DNA of 64,000 bases from Clostridia bacterium (lineage in GTDB: Bacteria > Bacillota > Clostridia > Christensenellales > CAG-138): assembly GCA_017547885.1 (NCBI GenBank), contig JAFYOP010000007.1:1-64000 (forward strand), in the 5' to 3' direction. This document shows, piece after piece, positions 35,477 to 44,439 of this stretch; position 1 is the stretch's first letter; the number at the start of each line of letters is the position of its first letter. The translations under genes and the position numbers were made by a program. The notes below the pieces were generated by a model. That model was not told the DNA's origin, did not search any database, and was given only the letters and a program-made list of their open reading frames with translations.

Positions 35477-35540
35477 TCTTTTTCTTTTGCTTCTTTTCTT
35501 GTTTCTTTTCCCGTCGGAAAAGAAACAGAAAAGAAGAGAA
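35472..35540 (-). repeat. P element copy 8, 3' of gltX
   Basis: Outer tract CTTTTCTTTTTCTTTTG, inner tract CTTCTTTTCTTGTTTC, loop CCCGTCGG, purine arm GAAAAGAAACAGAAAAG (one C interruption). The arm faces the gltX stop at 35547. Confidence 0.8.
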
Positions 35541-35546
35541 TGTATG

Positions 35547-36992
35547 CTATGCCAGCTTCTCTCTTCCCAGCTTCAGCCTGCGGAGGGATTCCTCACGGCC
35601 AAGGAGCAGAGCTATCTCAATGGCGCCGCCGGGGGTAACGGCCTTGCCGGCCATGGCGATGCGGACGGGCCACAGCATTGTGCCGTTCTTCATGCCCTTT
35701 TCGGCTGCCATGTTGATGAGGGTATCATGTATGGCGGTCTCTGTCCATTCGGGCAGGGCTTCCAGCACGGGAATGACCATATCCAGCACATTGCGGGAGA
35801 CCTCGGCGTCTGTCTTGGACTTTTTATTGGTGAACAGCTCGATGGAGTAGTCTTCATCCAGCTTTGCAAGGAAGTCCACCATGTCGGGTATCTCGTTGAA
35901 TACGCGGGTGCGCTGCTGCAGTATCTTGCAGAGTATGGCCTTGTCCATGTGGCCTATGCCCGCCATATCGTAGTACTTCTGTGCGTGGGCGGTAAAGTCC
36001 TCGGGGGAGAGAGCCATTATGTACTGGGCGTTCATCCAGGTGAGCTTTTCCACGTCGAATATGGCGGGGGACTTGCTCATGCCCTCCACGCTGAAGACCC
36101 TGCACAGCTCATCAAGTGTGAATATCTCCCTGTCGTCGCCGGGGTTCCAGCCAAGGAGAGCAACGTAGTTGATAAGGGCTTCCTTCAGGTATCCCTTGTC
36201 TACAAAGTCCGCATAGGAGGCGTCGCCGTCACGCTTGGACAGCTTGTGCTGTGCGTCACGCATGATGGGGGTCATGTGGATATAGTAGGGTATCTCCCAG
36301 CCGAACGCCTGATACAGCAGATTGTACTTGGGGGTGGAGGCAAGGTATTCCATGCCGCGCATAACATGGGATATCTCCATGAGATGGTCATCTATAACGT
36401 TTGCAAAGTTATAGGTGGGCATGCCGTCCGCCTTGATGAGCACGTTGTCGTCAAGGTCAGAGTTGTTTACGGTGATGGTGCCGAAAACAAGGTCGGTGAA
36501 GGAAGTGGTTCCCTCGGTAGGCACGTTCTGGCGGATAACATAGGGCACGCCCGCGTCAAGCTTCGCCTGTATCTCTTCCTTGGACAGGTGCATGCAGTGC
36601 TTGTCATACTTGAAGGTTTCGCCCCTTGCGGCAGCCGCGGCCCTGCGCTCCTCAAGGTCCTCCTTGGTGCAGAAGCAGCGGTATGCGTGGCCGCTCTCTA
36701 TGAGCTGCTCCGCATAGGGCAGGTAGGTGCTCTTTCTTTCGCTCTGCACATAGGGGCCGTAATCGCCGCCGATATCCGGGCCCTCGTCCCAGTTCATGCC
36801 CACGTCCTTCAGCGTGCGGTAGATCAGCTCGGTTGCGCCCTCAACAAAGCGCTCCTGATCCGTGTCCTCTATGCGAAGCAGGAATTTGCCCCCGTTTGCC
36901 CTTGCAAACAGATAGGCGTAAAGGCCGCTCCTCAGGTTTCCTATGTGCATGTATCCCGTGGGGGAGGGTGCAAATCTGGTACGTACTTTCAT
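35547..36992 (-). CDS. gltX: Glutamyl-tRNA synthetase
   Basis: A 481-residue class I synthetase charging tRNA-Glu. HIGH-type motif: P-S-P-T-G-Y-M-H-I-G-N-L-R; KMSKS-type motif: K-L-S-K-R-D-G-D-A. The C-terminal anticodon-binding helical domain is complete. With glnS next door, the organism does not rely only on mischarging plus GatCAB for Gln-tRNA, so this GltX may be discriminating. P elements lie at both ends in inverted orientation, 5 bp from the stop and about 30 bp from the start. Confidence 0.96.
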   Translation of the reverse strand: MKVRTRFAPSPTGYMHIGNLRSGLYAYLFARANGGKFLLRIEDTDQERFVEGATELIYRTLKDVGMNWDEGPDIGGDYGPYVQSERKSTYLPYAEQLIESGHAYRCFCTKEDLEERRAAAAARGETFKYDKHCMHLSKEEIQAKLDAGVPYVIRQNVPTEGTTSFTDLVFGTITVNNSDLDDNVLIKADGMPTYNFANVIDDHLMEISHVMRGMEYLASTPKYNLLYQAFGWEIPYYIHMTPIMRDAQHKLSKRDGDASYADFVDKGYLKEALINYVALLGWNPGDDREIFTLDELCRVFSVEGMSKSPAIFDVEKLTWMNAQYIMALSPEDFTAHAQKYYDMAGIGHMDKAILCKILQQRTRVFNEIPDMVDFLAKLDEDYSIELFTNKKSKTDAEVSRNVLDMVIPVLEALPEWTETAIHDTLINMAAEKGMKNGTMLWPVRIAMAGKAVTPGGAIEIALLLGREESLRRLKLGREKLA

Positions 36993-37022
36993 GGTTGTTC
37001 TCCTGTTGGTGGGGATTATGTC

Positions 37023-37099
37023 TTATCTTCTTTTTCTCTTTCTTTTCGGACGCGAAAAGAAATGAGAAAAAGAAGCAAAAAGAGAAAGAAAAGCGAAAG
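37023..37099 (-). repeat. P element copy 9, 5' of gltX
   Basis: Minus strand: outer tract CTTTTCTTTCTCTTTTTG, inner tract CTTCTTTTTCTCATTTC, loop CGCGTC, purine arm GAAAAGAAAGAGAAAAAG. The outer tract equals the purine arm with A to T and G to C, same direction; it does not fit as an antiparallel complement. Confidence 0.82.
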
Positions 37100-37236
37100 A
37101 TTTTAAAACATGCTGCCTCATCCACTTTTTCCGCAGGAAAAAGTTTCCTTAAAAGGGTGGTTGGGAGGGGTAGTAAAATCAATTATGCTTGCTTTTGCGT
37201 GCCGCCTCATGGATGAGGTTAGCGGTAAGGGGGTAA

Positions 37237-37417
37237 TTATCTATACCCGCCCGCCGCCCCTTCATTGTAGCTTTTCCTTGCGGAAAAGCCGATTGACGGA
37301 ACAAGCTGCTTTTACGAATAAAACAAGCCTGCAATATAATTCAACCGTTGGATAGCATATCCACTTCTCCCGCAGGGAGAAGTTTCTTTGAAAGGGTGGT
37401 GGGTCGGGATTAGATAA
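37237..37417. repeat. Family A element, copy 10
   Basis: 181 bp. Left hairpin GCTTTTCC-TTGC-GGAAAAGC, right hairpin CTTCTCCC-GCA-GGGAGAAG, end GGGATTAGATAA. Upstream, at 37130-37175, is a solo right end of the variant type (GGGGTAGTAAAATCA). Confidence 0.85.
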
Positions 37418-37454
37418 TTGCCCGCCCACCATCATCATATCACTTTACAAAGAA

Positions 37455-37511
37455 CTATCCCTTATAGGAATCCTTAAGGCCCACTACCCTGTTAAACACA
37501 GGCGCTTCCTC
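37455..37511 (-). pseudogene. Relic of a second glnS: last 18 codons only
   Basis: Read on the minus strand this encodes E-E then [17 protein letters not shown] and a TAG stop. The last 17 residues are identical to the C-terminus of the intact GlnS 170 bp upstream, while about seven of the 17 codons plus the stop differ, all synonymously (for example AGG versus AGA, GTG versus GTT, TAT versus TAC). Upstream of it the homology stops abruptly and a right-half A element follows. The silent-only divergence implies that it was part of an intact glnS-like gene under protein selection before truncation. Confidence 0.8.
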
Positions 37512-37617
37512 ATACCGAAAAAAGAAAGCATTGATATTATCCAACATCCGCGTAAGCGTGCCGCGCTTTTCCGCAAGGAAAAGCTACATTGAAAGGGTGG
37601 TTGGGCGGGGTAGTAAA
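37512..37617. repeat. Half A element between the glnS relic and glnS
   Basis: GCATTGATATTATCC spacer (as in copy 4), hairpin GCTTTTCC-GCAA-GGAAAAGC, GAAAGGGTGGTTGGG and the variant end GGGTAGTAAAATC, which runs into the glnS stop region. Confidence 0.75.
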
Positions 37618-37621
37618 ATCA

Positions 37622-39259
37622 TTAGCCCTTGTAAGAATCCTTAAGGCCAACCACTCTGTTAAACACAGGTGCTTCCTTGGTATAGTCAAGGTCCGCGCAG
37701 AAGTAGCCTGTGCGCATAAACTGGCAGCGATAGCCGGGGGCCTTCTCAGCAAGCTCAGGCTCCACAAAGCCCTTTACCACGGTAAGGGAGTTGGGATTGA
37801 GCCTGTCCACGAAATCCGCATCGGGGTCAGCGTCCTCAAGGAGCAGGTCCTCATACAGGCGCATCTCGGCGGGAACGGCGGTCTCTGCGTTGAGCCAGTG
37901 AATGGTGCCCTTTATCTTGCGCTCGCACTCGCCGCCCTTTGTTTCGGGGTCATATGTGCAGTATACGGTGGTCACCTTGCCCTCGGCATCGGTTTCCCAG
38001 CGGGTGCACTTTACAACGTATGCGCTCTTAAGGCGAACCTCCCCCTCGGGCTTAAGGCGGAAGTACTTCTTGGGAGGATCGAAGCTAAAGTCCTCACGCT
38101 CGATGTACAGCTCCCTGCCAAACAGCACCTTGCGCTTGCCGGTGGAGGCATCGGGCAGGTATTCTATTTCAACTTCCTCGGTCTGTCCCTCGGGCCAGTT
38201 TTCCACCACCAGCCTGATGGGGTCCAGCATTGCCATCATGCGGTCGGCGTGGGCGTTCAGGTCTTCACGTACGCAGTGCTCCAGCATGGCGGTCTCCACT
38301 GTGGAGTCTGCCTTGGCAACGCCAACACGGGAAAGGAAGTCCAGTATGGACTCGGGGGTATAGCCCCGGCGGCGCAGGCCGCAGAGGGTGGGCATGCGGG
38401 GGTCATCCCAGCCGGATACACGGCCCTCCTCCACCAGGCGGCGGAGGTAGCGCTTGCTCATCATGGTATTGGTAAGGTTGAGCCTTGCAAACTCTATCTG
38501 GCGGGGCTTGTGCTCAAACTCGCACTGCTCCACCACCCAGTTGTACAGGGGCCTGTGTGCCTCGTACTCCAGGGAGCAGAGGGAGTGAGTTACGCCCTCG
38601 ATGGCATCCTGAATGGGGTGGGCAAAGTCGTACATGGGATAGATGCACCACTTGTCACCCTGATGATGGTGGCTCATGTGGATAATGCGATACATTGCGG
38701 GGTCACGCATGTTCACATTGGGGGAGGCCATGTCTATCTTGGCGCGAAGGGTACGGGAGCCATCGGGGAACTCGCCGTTCTTCATCCGCTCAAACAAATC
38801 AAGGTTTTCCTCAACGGAGCGGTCCCGCCAGGGAGAGTTCCTGCCGGGCTCGGTAAGGGTGCCGCGGTATTCACGCATCTGATCCTTATCCAGGTCGCAT
38901 ACGTAGGCCACGCCCTTCTTGATGAGCTTTACAGCCAGCTCATAGCAGGTATCAAAATAGTCGGAGCCGTAGAATACATTGTCCCACTTAAAGCCCAGCC
39001 ACTGGATATCCTCCTGAATGGCGTCTACGAATTCCTCGTCTTCCTTGGTGGGGTTGGTATCGTCATAGCGAAGGTTGCAGCTTCCGCCGTACTTTTCCGC
39101 CATGGAAAAGTCTATGGCCAGCGCCTTTGCGTGGCCGATGTGCAGGTAGCCGTTAGGTTCGGGAGGGAAGCGGGTCTGTATGTGGGTCAGGCCCTTTTCA
39201 CGGATGTCTTCCTCAATGAATTCCTCGATGAAATTTTTTGATACGCGTACTTCTTCCAT
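37622..39259 (-). CDS. glnS: Glutaminyl-tRNA synthetase
   Basis: A 545-residue class I enzyme charging tRNA-Gln directly. HIGH-type motif [17 protein letters not shown]-type M-S-K-R-Y-L-R; GlnRS-specific [16 protein letters not shown] and a C-terminal anticodon-binding beta-barrel domain ending in D-S-Y-K-G. GlnRS is patchy in Bacillota, which mostly use Glu-tRNA-Gln amidation; it was probably gained by transfer in an ancestor. It follows an about 480-bp repeat-bearing gap and precedes gltX on the same strand. Confidence 0.96.
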   Translation of the reverse strand: MEEVRVSKNFIEEFIEEDIREKGLTHIQTRFPPEPNGYLHIGHAKALAIDFSMAEKYGGSCNLRYDDTNPTKEDEEFVDAIQEDIQWLGFKWDNVFYGSDYFDTCYELAVKLIKKGVAYVCDLDKDQMREYRGTLTEPGRNSPWRDRSVEENLDLFERMKNGEFPDGSRTLRAKIDMASPNVNMRDPAMYRIIHMSHHHQGDKWCIYPMYDFAHPIQDAIEGVTHSLCSLEYEAHRPLYNWVVEQCEFEHKPRQIEFARLNLTNTMMSKRYLRRLVEEGRVSGWDDPRMPTLCGLRRRGYTPESILDFLSRVGVAKADSTVETAMLEHCVREDLNAHADRMMAMLDPIRLVVENWPEGQTEEVEIEYLPDASTGKRKVLFGRELYIEREDFSFDPPKKYFRLKPEGEVRLKSAYVVKCTRWETDAEGKVTTVYCTYDPETKGGECERKIKGTIHWLNAETAVPAEMRLYEDLLLEDADPDADFVDRLNPNSLTVVKGFVEPELAEKAPGYRCQFMRTGYFCADLDYTKEAPVFNRVVGLKDSYKG

Positions 39260-39457
39260 TATGCAAAAAGCCCTTTCAAAGCGTTTTTTCCTAATTAAAT
39301 ATTATCTTGCAAGCCGGTGATTATGTCAACAGCAAAAGGCTTAAAGTGGGCTGTAATGGTGTATTCTTTTCAGGATTTTGCCCTTGCTGCTGCCGCTTTG
39401 TATTTTACGCGGGTTATGGCACATGCCGCAAAGCCGACGGAACAGTTGGCATATTAT

Positions 39458-39635
39458 TTATCTATACCCACCCACCGCCCTTCAAAGAAGCTTCTCCCTT
39501 ACGGGAGAAGCGCACGTACTAACGGGGTGCGGGATAATAACCATACTGTGATTTTTAGGATAAGCAATGATTTCCGTCCATCGTCTTCGCCGTAGGCGAA
39601 GATACCTAAAAAGGGTGGCGGGTGGGAATAGATGA
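39458..39635. repeat. Family A element, copy 11
   Basis: 178 bp. Preceded by the shared flank AGTTGGCATATTA. Left hairpin CTTCTCCC-TTAC-GGGAGAAG, right TCTTCGCC-GTA-GGCGAAGA, right end GGGAATAGATGA. Confidence 0.85.
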
Positions 39636-39680
39636 TACCTTCCCCATAATAAAATAATTGCCATACCCTGTTCCAAACAC

Positions 39681-39720
39681 AAAAAAGCGAAATGAAAAAT
39701 GTATTTTTCATTTCGCTTTT
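39681..39720 (-). terminator. Terminator after the TSCPD gene
   Basis: AAAAGCGAAATGAAAAAT pairs with its inverted copy; minus-strand tail TTTTTTG. Same hairpin family as 17586, without a full P element beside it. Confidence 0.85.
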
Positions 39721-39741
39721 CTTTCTGGTTTTGCTTGTTCC

Positions 39742-39990
39742 TTACTCCCCAACAACTTCCTTCAGCAGCCTTGCCAGCTGGTCGGAGCAGGAGGTGGAAT
39801 TGGGGCCGCAGGTAATGCCGGAAAGGCGATCGATGACCTCGTTTACCTCCATGCCTTCGCACAGGGCGCCCAGGGCCTTAAGGTTGCCGTTGCAGCCGCC
39901 GCTGTAGGTAAGGTTGTGTATCTTGTTGTCCTCAATGTCCAGCTCGATAAGGAAAGAGCAAACTCCCTTGGGGTACAGAGTGTAATGCAT
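39742..39990 (-). CDS. TSCPD-domain protein (TIGR03905 family)
   Basis: An 82-residue cysteine-rich protein. The end reads C-G-P-N-S-T-S-C-S-D-Q-L-A, the T-S-C-x-D signature of the TSCPD domain, and cysteines at 11, 33, 44, 61 and 68 could form a metal site. TSCPD domains also occur at the end of class II ribonucleotide reductases; the stand-alone form is conserved in Clostridia with unknown role. It lies 27 bp after dapF on the same strand, probably in one transcript. Confidence 0.85.
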   Translation of the reverse strand: MHYTLYPKGVCSFLIELDIEDNKIHNLTYSGGCNGNLKALGALCEGMEVNEVIDRLSGITCGPNSTSCSDQLARLLKEVVGE

Positions 39991-40017
39991 TAGCGTATCT
40001 CCTTTGTGTTTGTCATG

Positions 40018-40839
40018 TTATATTGTGCCGCGAAAGCTTACTTCCGCAGGGCCTGTCATAAATATGTGCCCATTTTCCGCCCATTCAATGAGCAGCTCGC
40101 CCAGCGCAAGACGTACTGTGGCGGTACGCTTTGTGTATCCTGCCATGGCAGCGGCCGCAACGCAGGCGCATGAGCCTGTGCCGCAGGCAAGTGTACGTCC
40201 GCAGCCCCGCTCCCATGTGCGGACGAAAATAGAGCCGTCGGGCTGAACCTGGGCAAAGTTCACGTTTATCTTTGCGGGGAACAGGGGATGCTTTTCAAGG
40301 AGGGGGCCGTAATGGCAGATATCCTCTTCGCTTAAGTCCTCTTCAAACACCACAAGATGGGGCACACCTGTGTTCAGGGCGGAGCAGAGGAACTCCCTAT
40401 TCTCCACAGCTATCTTTTCAAGGGAGCAGCTGCCCTCCCCCAGCATGGGCACATCCGCCTTGCCGAGAAGGGGTTCTCCCATGTCTATCCGCACGGCGGC
40501 GACGGTATCCCCATCAATGGTAAGCTCCGCAAGCTTTATGCCGGCGGGGGTATCTATGGCAAGGGTGGGCTTTTTTGCAATGCTTGCATCATACACATAC
40601 TTTGCAAAACAGCGTATGCCGTTGCCGCACATTTCGGCGATGCTGCCATCGCTGTTGAAAAGGTGCATGTAGGCGTCGGCACTATCCGCGGGGCGCACCA
40701 GCATTACGCCGTCTGCACCTATGCCCGTGCGGCGATTGCACAGGCGCACAGCATCCGCGGCGGTAAAGTTAAGCTCCGCCGCCATGTCTTCGATTATGAT
40801 AAAGTCATTGCCAAGACCCTGCATTTTTGTGAAGTTCAT
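40018..40839 (-). CDS. dapF: Diaminopimelate epimerase
   Basis: A 273-residue epimerase converting LL-DAP to meso-DAP for lysine and peptidoglycan. Both catalytic cysteines are visible: Cys71 in M-C-G-N-G-I-R-C and Cys219 in A-C-G-T-G-S-C-A. The N-terminus F-x-K-M-Q-G-L-G-N-D-F is standard. It shares the two-cysteine fold with the proline racemase at 7340 but is clearly of the DapF branch. Followed by the TSCPD gene. Confidence 0.96.
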   Translation of the reverse strand: MNFTKMQGLGNDFIIIEDMAAELNFTAADAVRLCNRRTGIGADGVMLVRPADSADAYMHLFNSDGSIAEMCGNGIRCFAKYVYDASIAKKPTLAIDTPAGIKLAELTIDGDTVAAVRIDMGEPLLGKADVPMLGEGSCSLEKIAVENREFLCSALNTGVPHLVVFEEDLSEEDICHYGPLLEKHPLFPAKINVNFAQVQPDGSIFVRTWERGCGRTLACGTGSCACVAAAAMAGYTKRTATVRLALGELLIEWAENGHIFMTGPAEVSFRGTI

Positions 40840-40922
40840 AGTAAACCCTTTCCCGATGGAAATTTACTGAGGATATTTTACTACAAAAGCGGGCGGATGT
40901 CTTGTGTTTGCTGAAGGTTAAT

Positions 40923-41099
40923 TTATCTATACCCACCCGCCACCCTTTTTAGATATCTTCGCCTACGGCGAAGACGATGGACGGCAATCATTGCTTATCC
41001 TAAAAATCACAGTATGGTCATTATCCCGCACCCCGTTAGTACGTCCGCTTCTCCCGCAAGGAGAAGCTTCTTAAAAGGGTGGCGGGTGGGTTTAGATAA
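40923..41099. repeat. Family A element, copy 12
   Basis: 177 bp, close to the modal form: hairpins TCTTCGCC-TAC-GGCGAAGA and CTTCTCC-CGCAA-GGAGAAG, full central spacer, ends TTATCTATACCCACCCGCC and GGGTTTAGATAA. Confidence 0.9.
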
Positions 41100-41272
41100 A
41101 TAATATACCAACTATTCCATCGGCCTTGCGTACTACCACAAAACCAAGCAAAATCCAAAGCGTAAGCGACGATTTTGCTTGGAAAGGAGGAACGGCGGAG
41201 CGAGCGAGAGGGCATGTCCCTTGTGGATATGGCCGCCAGCAAGTGCAGCCCGCGACGACGAGGGCGGGGCAG
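41100..41272. repeat. M4 module attached to copy 12
   Basis: AATATACCAACTATTCC flank, AAATCCAAAGCGTAAGCGAC, TTGGAAAGGAGGAACGGCGG, GCAGCCCGCGACGACGAGG and the variant end GGGCGGGGCAGTAA, 8 bp from the DHHW gene stop. Confidence 0.75.
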
Positions 41273-41279
41273 TAATTCT

Positions 41280-42644
41280 TTATCCCTCCAGCACCAGCTC
41301 AAGCTCTCCGCTTGCGGCATGATTCTCCGGCAGCGTAACGGTAAAGCCCTCTATGGCTTCCGCATCCAGCAGAAGCCCTTCCGCCCGCTCATCCATTATT
41401 GGGAAGGCCTCAAAGCAGGTTTCGCCGTCCGTCAGCAGTATGCGGTGCTTCATGGGGTCATAATCGGCGGCGTCAAACTTGCCGCAGACCACCCTTGCGC
41501 CATTGCGCTCATACTCGGTAACGGCGAAGGATACCCTTTCGCCCTCTCCTTCAAAGGGTGCGCTGAGGGCGGGCATGGCGGGGGCTTTCAGTATAAGGTT
41601 GGGAATGTTGCGCTCCACGAGCTCGATGACCACAGCGTCGGGGCTTTCCGCCGCCATGGAGGCATAATTGTAAGGGAACTCCGCATCGTACAGCACCCGG
41701 CCAAGGTTGGCGCTGAGGTAGGGCATAAGCCCGTCTCCGAAGGAATCTCTGTAAAGGAGCAGGGATCTGTGGTTTGCTTTGCTTGTGGTGCCTATTGTGG
41801 TAGTCCTGCCGGGGGCCTGCGGGTCGGTATCGTAGGCAAAGTCTATGCCATAGTAGGGATAGTCCATATTCCCCTCGGATGCGGGGAACAGGAAATAGTG
41901 CAGGTCTCCTGCCCAGCCGGGCCTGGTCACCGGGGTCATGCCCTCATAGGTTTGATATTCCGTATCCTCAAATACCTTTGCCATTATGGCGTTGTAGCCT
42001 ATCATTGCGCCCCGCTGGTTCCAGTGGGTATCGTGATAGTGATACAGCATATCCTCTCCCTTGCGGGCCATCAGCTCAAAGTCAAAGGATATCTGCTCCA
42101 CCTCAAGGCTCATAAGGGCGGCGGCAAGCCGCTCCCTGTTGGAAAACGCGCCTGTGGGCTTCAGCCTTTTCGGCATGTATTCGGGGTATATGGTGTTTTT
42201 GTTTGGGGCGATGGCAAAGGCAAACTTTGCCCCGCTTGCGGCAACGTAATCCTGCTGTATCTTCAGTGTCCTTGCGGCCCGCTGAATGTCATAATCGCTG
42301 AGGGTATTTATGCCAAGGTAATCGTCAAGGGTCTCCGCAAAGTACAGCATATCATTGCTGCCTATGATAACGTCATCGTTGAGGGTATCCTTCAGCGCGG
42401 ACACGGTGCCCCTGTGGAACGCTGTTACCATTTCCTCACGGAAGCCGAAGTGATCCTGATAATAGTCATCAAAGCCCTGAGGGTATTCAAGGTTTATCCC
42501 CTCACGGTCAAACAGCTTTGGCAGCCTTGCAAGGGGGCGGTTTTCGTAGTTTTCCTCCTCATAGCCAAGGAGCAGGCCAACGGAGGGCAGCAAACACACC
42601 GCCATAAAGAGGGCGGCAAATAATATCAGCAGTTTCTTTCTCAT
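41280..42644 (-). CDS. DHHW-family protein (AlgJ/AlgX-like SGNH domain)
   Basis: A 454-residue protein anchored by an N-terminal signal/membrane helix. The ectodomain begins E-N-R-P-L-A and F-D-D-Y-Y-Q-D-H-F-G-F-R-E, and has Y-H-D-T-H-W-N-Q-R-G-A, the D-x-H-W motif (Asp-His catalytic pair) of AlgJ/AlgX-type O-acetyltransferases; a Ser in the R-D-S-F-G-D block completes the SGNH set. It probably completes O-acetylation of an exopolysaccharide or wall polymer using acetyl groups delivered by the MBOAT partner encoded 9 bp upstream. Confidence 0.88.
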   Translation of the reverse strand: MRKKLLILFAALFMAVCLLPSVGLLLGYEEENYENRPLARLPKLFDREGINLEYPQGFDDYYQDHFGFREEMVTAFHRGTVSALKDTLNDDVIIGSNDMLYFAETLDDYLGINTLSDYDIQRAARTLKIQQDYVAASGAKFAFAIAPNKNTIYPEYMPKRLKPTGAFSNRERLAAALMSLEVEQISFDFELMARKGEDMLYHYHDTHWNQRGAMIGYNAIMAKVFEDTEYQTYEGMTPVTRPGWAGDLHYFLFPASEGNMDYPYYGIDFAYDTDPQAPGRTTTIGTTSKANHRSLLLYRDSFGDGLMPYLSANLGRVLYDAEFPYNYASMAAESPDAVVIELVERNIPNLILKAPAMPALSAPFEGEGERVSFAVTEYERNGARVVCGKFDAADYDPMKHRILLTDGETCFEAFPIMDERAEGLLLDAEAIEGFTVTLPENHAASGELELVLEG

Positions 42645-42653
42645 GGCCGCCTC

Positions 42654-44054
42654 CTAAAATCTGAAGTATATGAAAGGATTGTAAGCGGAGGTGGAAAGGC
42701 AGAGGGCGCACAGCACAAGGCCAATAAAGCTCAGCCCGTATACCAGCCCTTCGTATGCTCCGCCCCGCTGTGCAAGGGAGGCTGCAAGGCGGCCCCCACA
42801 GGGCAGCGAAGCCAACGCTCCAAGTATCAGCGCCCCTATGGCAATGGGGGAAAGCAGCAGCGAAAGCTGCGCCGCAAATTCCCCGCCAAAGGTCCAGCCT
42901 GCAAACATCCTGCTTATCATGCCCCATGCCATGGGCAAAGTCTCTGCCCGAAACAGCACAAAGCCCACCGTTACGGCAATAATGGTGTAAATATGCCGAA
43001 CGGGCTTTTTCCAGTTATTCACCTTCAGTATGCCGTAGGATTCCAGCATCAGGAAGCCCCCGTGGAACAGTCCCCACAGCACAAAGTTCCAGCTTGCCCC
43101 GTGCCACAGGCCGGTAAGAAAGAACACTATCACCTTGTTTACGCCGGTGCGCACAGTGCCCTTACGGTTGCCCCCAAGGGGGATGTAAACGTATTCCTTA
43201 AACCAGGTGGAAAGGGAGATATGCCACCTGCGCCAGAAGTCCTTCATGGAATCCGCCACGTAGGGATAGCGGAAGTTTTCTTTAAAGCTGAAGCCAAACA
43301 CATGGCCAATGCCGATCGCCATGTCGCTGTAGCCGGAAAAGTCAAAGTATATCTGGAACAGATAGCTCACAGCCCCCAGCCATGCTATGGGTGCGTTTAT
43401 GCTGCCCATGTCCGGCGCGTATATGCTGTCCGCCACTTGGCCTAAGATGTTGGCTATCAGCACCTTTTTGCACAGGCCGCAGGAAAACCGCCTGAGCCCC
43501 GCCGCCGTATCCTCAACCGACAGGGGACGATGCTCCAGCTGCTCCGCCACGTCATGATACTTGACAATGGGGCCTGCGATAAGCTGGGGGAAAAGGGAGA
43601 TGTACAGCAGCGTATTGAAAAAGTTCCTCTGAGGCGGCACCTGACCACGGTATACGTCCAGCGCATAGCTCATGGCCTGGAAGGTAAAGAAGGATATGCC
43701 GATGGGCAGCTTTATGCCCACAAGGGGTATGCTGAGCCCCGTCAGGCCGTTGATGCTCTGTATGAGAAAGTCGGTATATTTAAAATATACCAGCGACCCT
43801 ATGTTCCATATGATGATAAGGGCCAGCATTGCCCTGCGGCGTTTGTCATTGCCAAGGCCCAGCGCCAGCAGGTGGTTCACAAGGGAGGTGAACACCATCA
43901 GCAGCACGTATACAGGCTCTCCCCAGGCATAAAAAAGCACACTTGCCAGCAGGAGCAGGGCGTTTCGCACCTTGATCCTCTTGGCAAATGCCAGATTCAG
44001 CAAAAACACTATGGGCAGGAATATAAACAAAAATGTTGGGGAGCTGAATACCAA
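42654..44054 (-). CDS. MBOAT-family membrane O-acyltransferase (AlgI/DltB-like)
   Basis: A 466-residue polytopic membrane protein that would pass acyl groups across the membrane to the DHHW partner. MBOAT landmarks: F-F-T-F-Q-A-M-S-Y, Y-I-S-L-F-P-Q-L-I-A-G-P-I-V, G-Y-S-D-M-A-I-G, N-F-x-Y-P-Y, D-F-W-R-R-W-H-I-S-L-S-T-W and the catalytic His in F-F-L-T-G-L-W-H-G-A-S-W. The TTG at 44054 is chosen: AGGAGG lies 8 nt before it and it gives the usual M-V-F-S-S-P-T-F-L-F start, whereas upstream ATGs (44078, 44150) have no SD and lie in or next to the P element. Confidence 0.9.
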   Translation of the reverse strand: MVFSSPTFLFIFLPIVFLLNLAFAKRIKVRNALLLLASVLFYAWGEPVYVLLMVFTSLVNHLLALGLGNDKRRRAMLALIIIWNIGSLVYFKYTDFLIQSINGLTGLSIPLVGIKLPIGISFFTFQAMSYALDVYRGQVPPQRNFFNTLLYISLFPQLIAGPIVKYHDVAEQLEHRPLSVEDTAAGLRRFSCGLCKKVLIANILGQVADSIYAPDMGSINAPIAWLGAVSYLFQIYFDFSGYSDMAIGIGHVFGFSFKENFRYPYVADSMKDFWRRWHISLSTWFKEYVYIPLGGNRKGTVRTGVNKVIVFFLTGLWHGASWNFVLWGLFHGGFLMLESYGILKVNNWKKPVRHIYTIIAVTVGFVLFRAETLPMAWGMISRMFAGWTFGGEFAAQLSLLLSPIAIGALILGALASLPCGGRLAASLAQRGGAYEGLVYGLSFIGLVLCALCLSTSAYNPFIYFRF

Positions 44055-44099
44055 TACAGTATCCTCCTGGGGATTCATCAATAAATACAAGGGTTCATC

Positions 44100-44365
44100 C
44101 TTCTTTTTCTCTTTCTTTCCCCGAAAATCCTTAGATTTTCGGGACTTCAATAAGGAGCCATGTCAAAGCTTCGCTTTGACAACCTTTCGGACGCGAAAAG
44201 AAATAAGAAAAAGAAGCAAAAAGAGGGCGGAGCCAAGCGCTCGCAGTGCGGGATGCAGCGAGGCGGAAGCCCAGTAAGCAAGGAAACCCAAGGAAGCCGC
44301 TCCGTCGGCAACGCAGGGCGACCATTGCGAACTGAGAGGTCGAATGACATTAGAAAAGCGAAAGA
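44100..44365 (-). repeat. P element copy 10, 5' of the MBOAT gene, with two nested insertions
   Basis: The uninterrupted sequence matches copy 9 almost base for base: CTTCTTTTTCTCTTTCTTT to 44118, resumed TTCGGACGCGAAAAG at 44186, AAAAAGAAGCAAAAAGAG to 44225, resumed AAAAGCGAAAG at 44354. The first insertion is the M9 repeat. The second (44226-44353, 128 bp) has no match that I recognise in the window. Confidence 0.78.
44119..44187. repeat. M9 small repeat, copy 2, inserted in a P element
   Basis: CCCCGAAAATCC-TTA-GATTTTCGGG, ACTTCAATAAGGAGCC, GTCAAAGC-TTC-GCTTTGAC, AACC. Removing it restores the P arm, so it is a real insertion. Confidence 0.8.
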
Positions 44366-44439
44366 CTAATAGGTTGTTACGGGTTAAGTTTGCTTTAGCG
44401 TGCTGATGTTTATGCGGGGTTGTCGGGAGAGGGATATTA

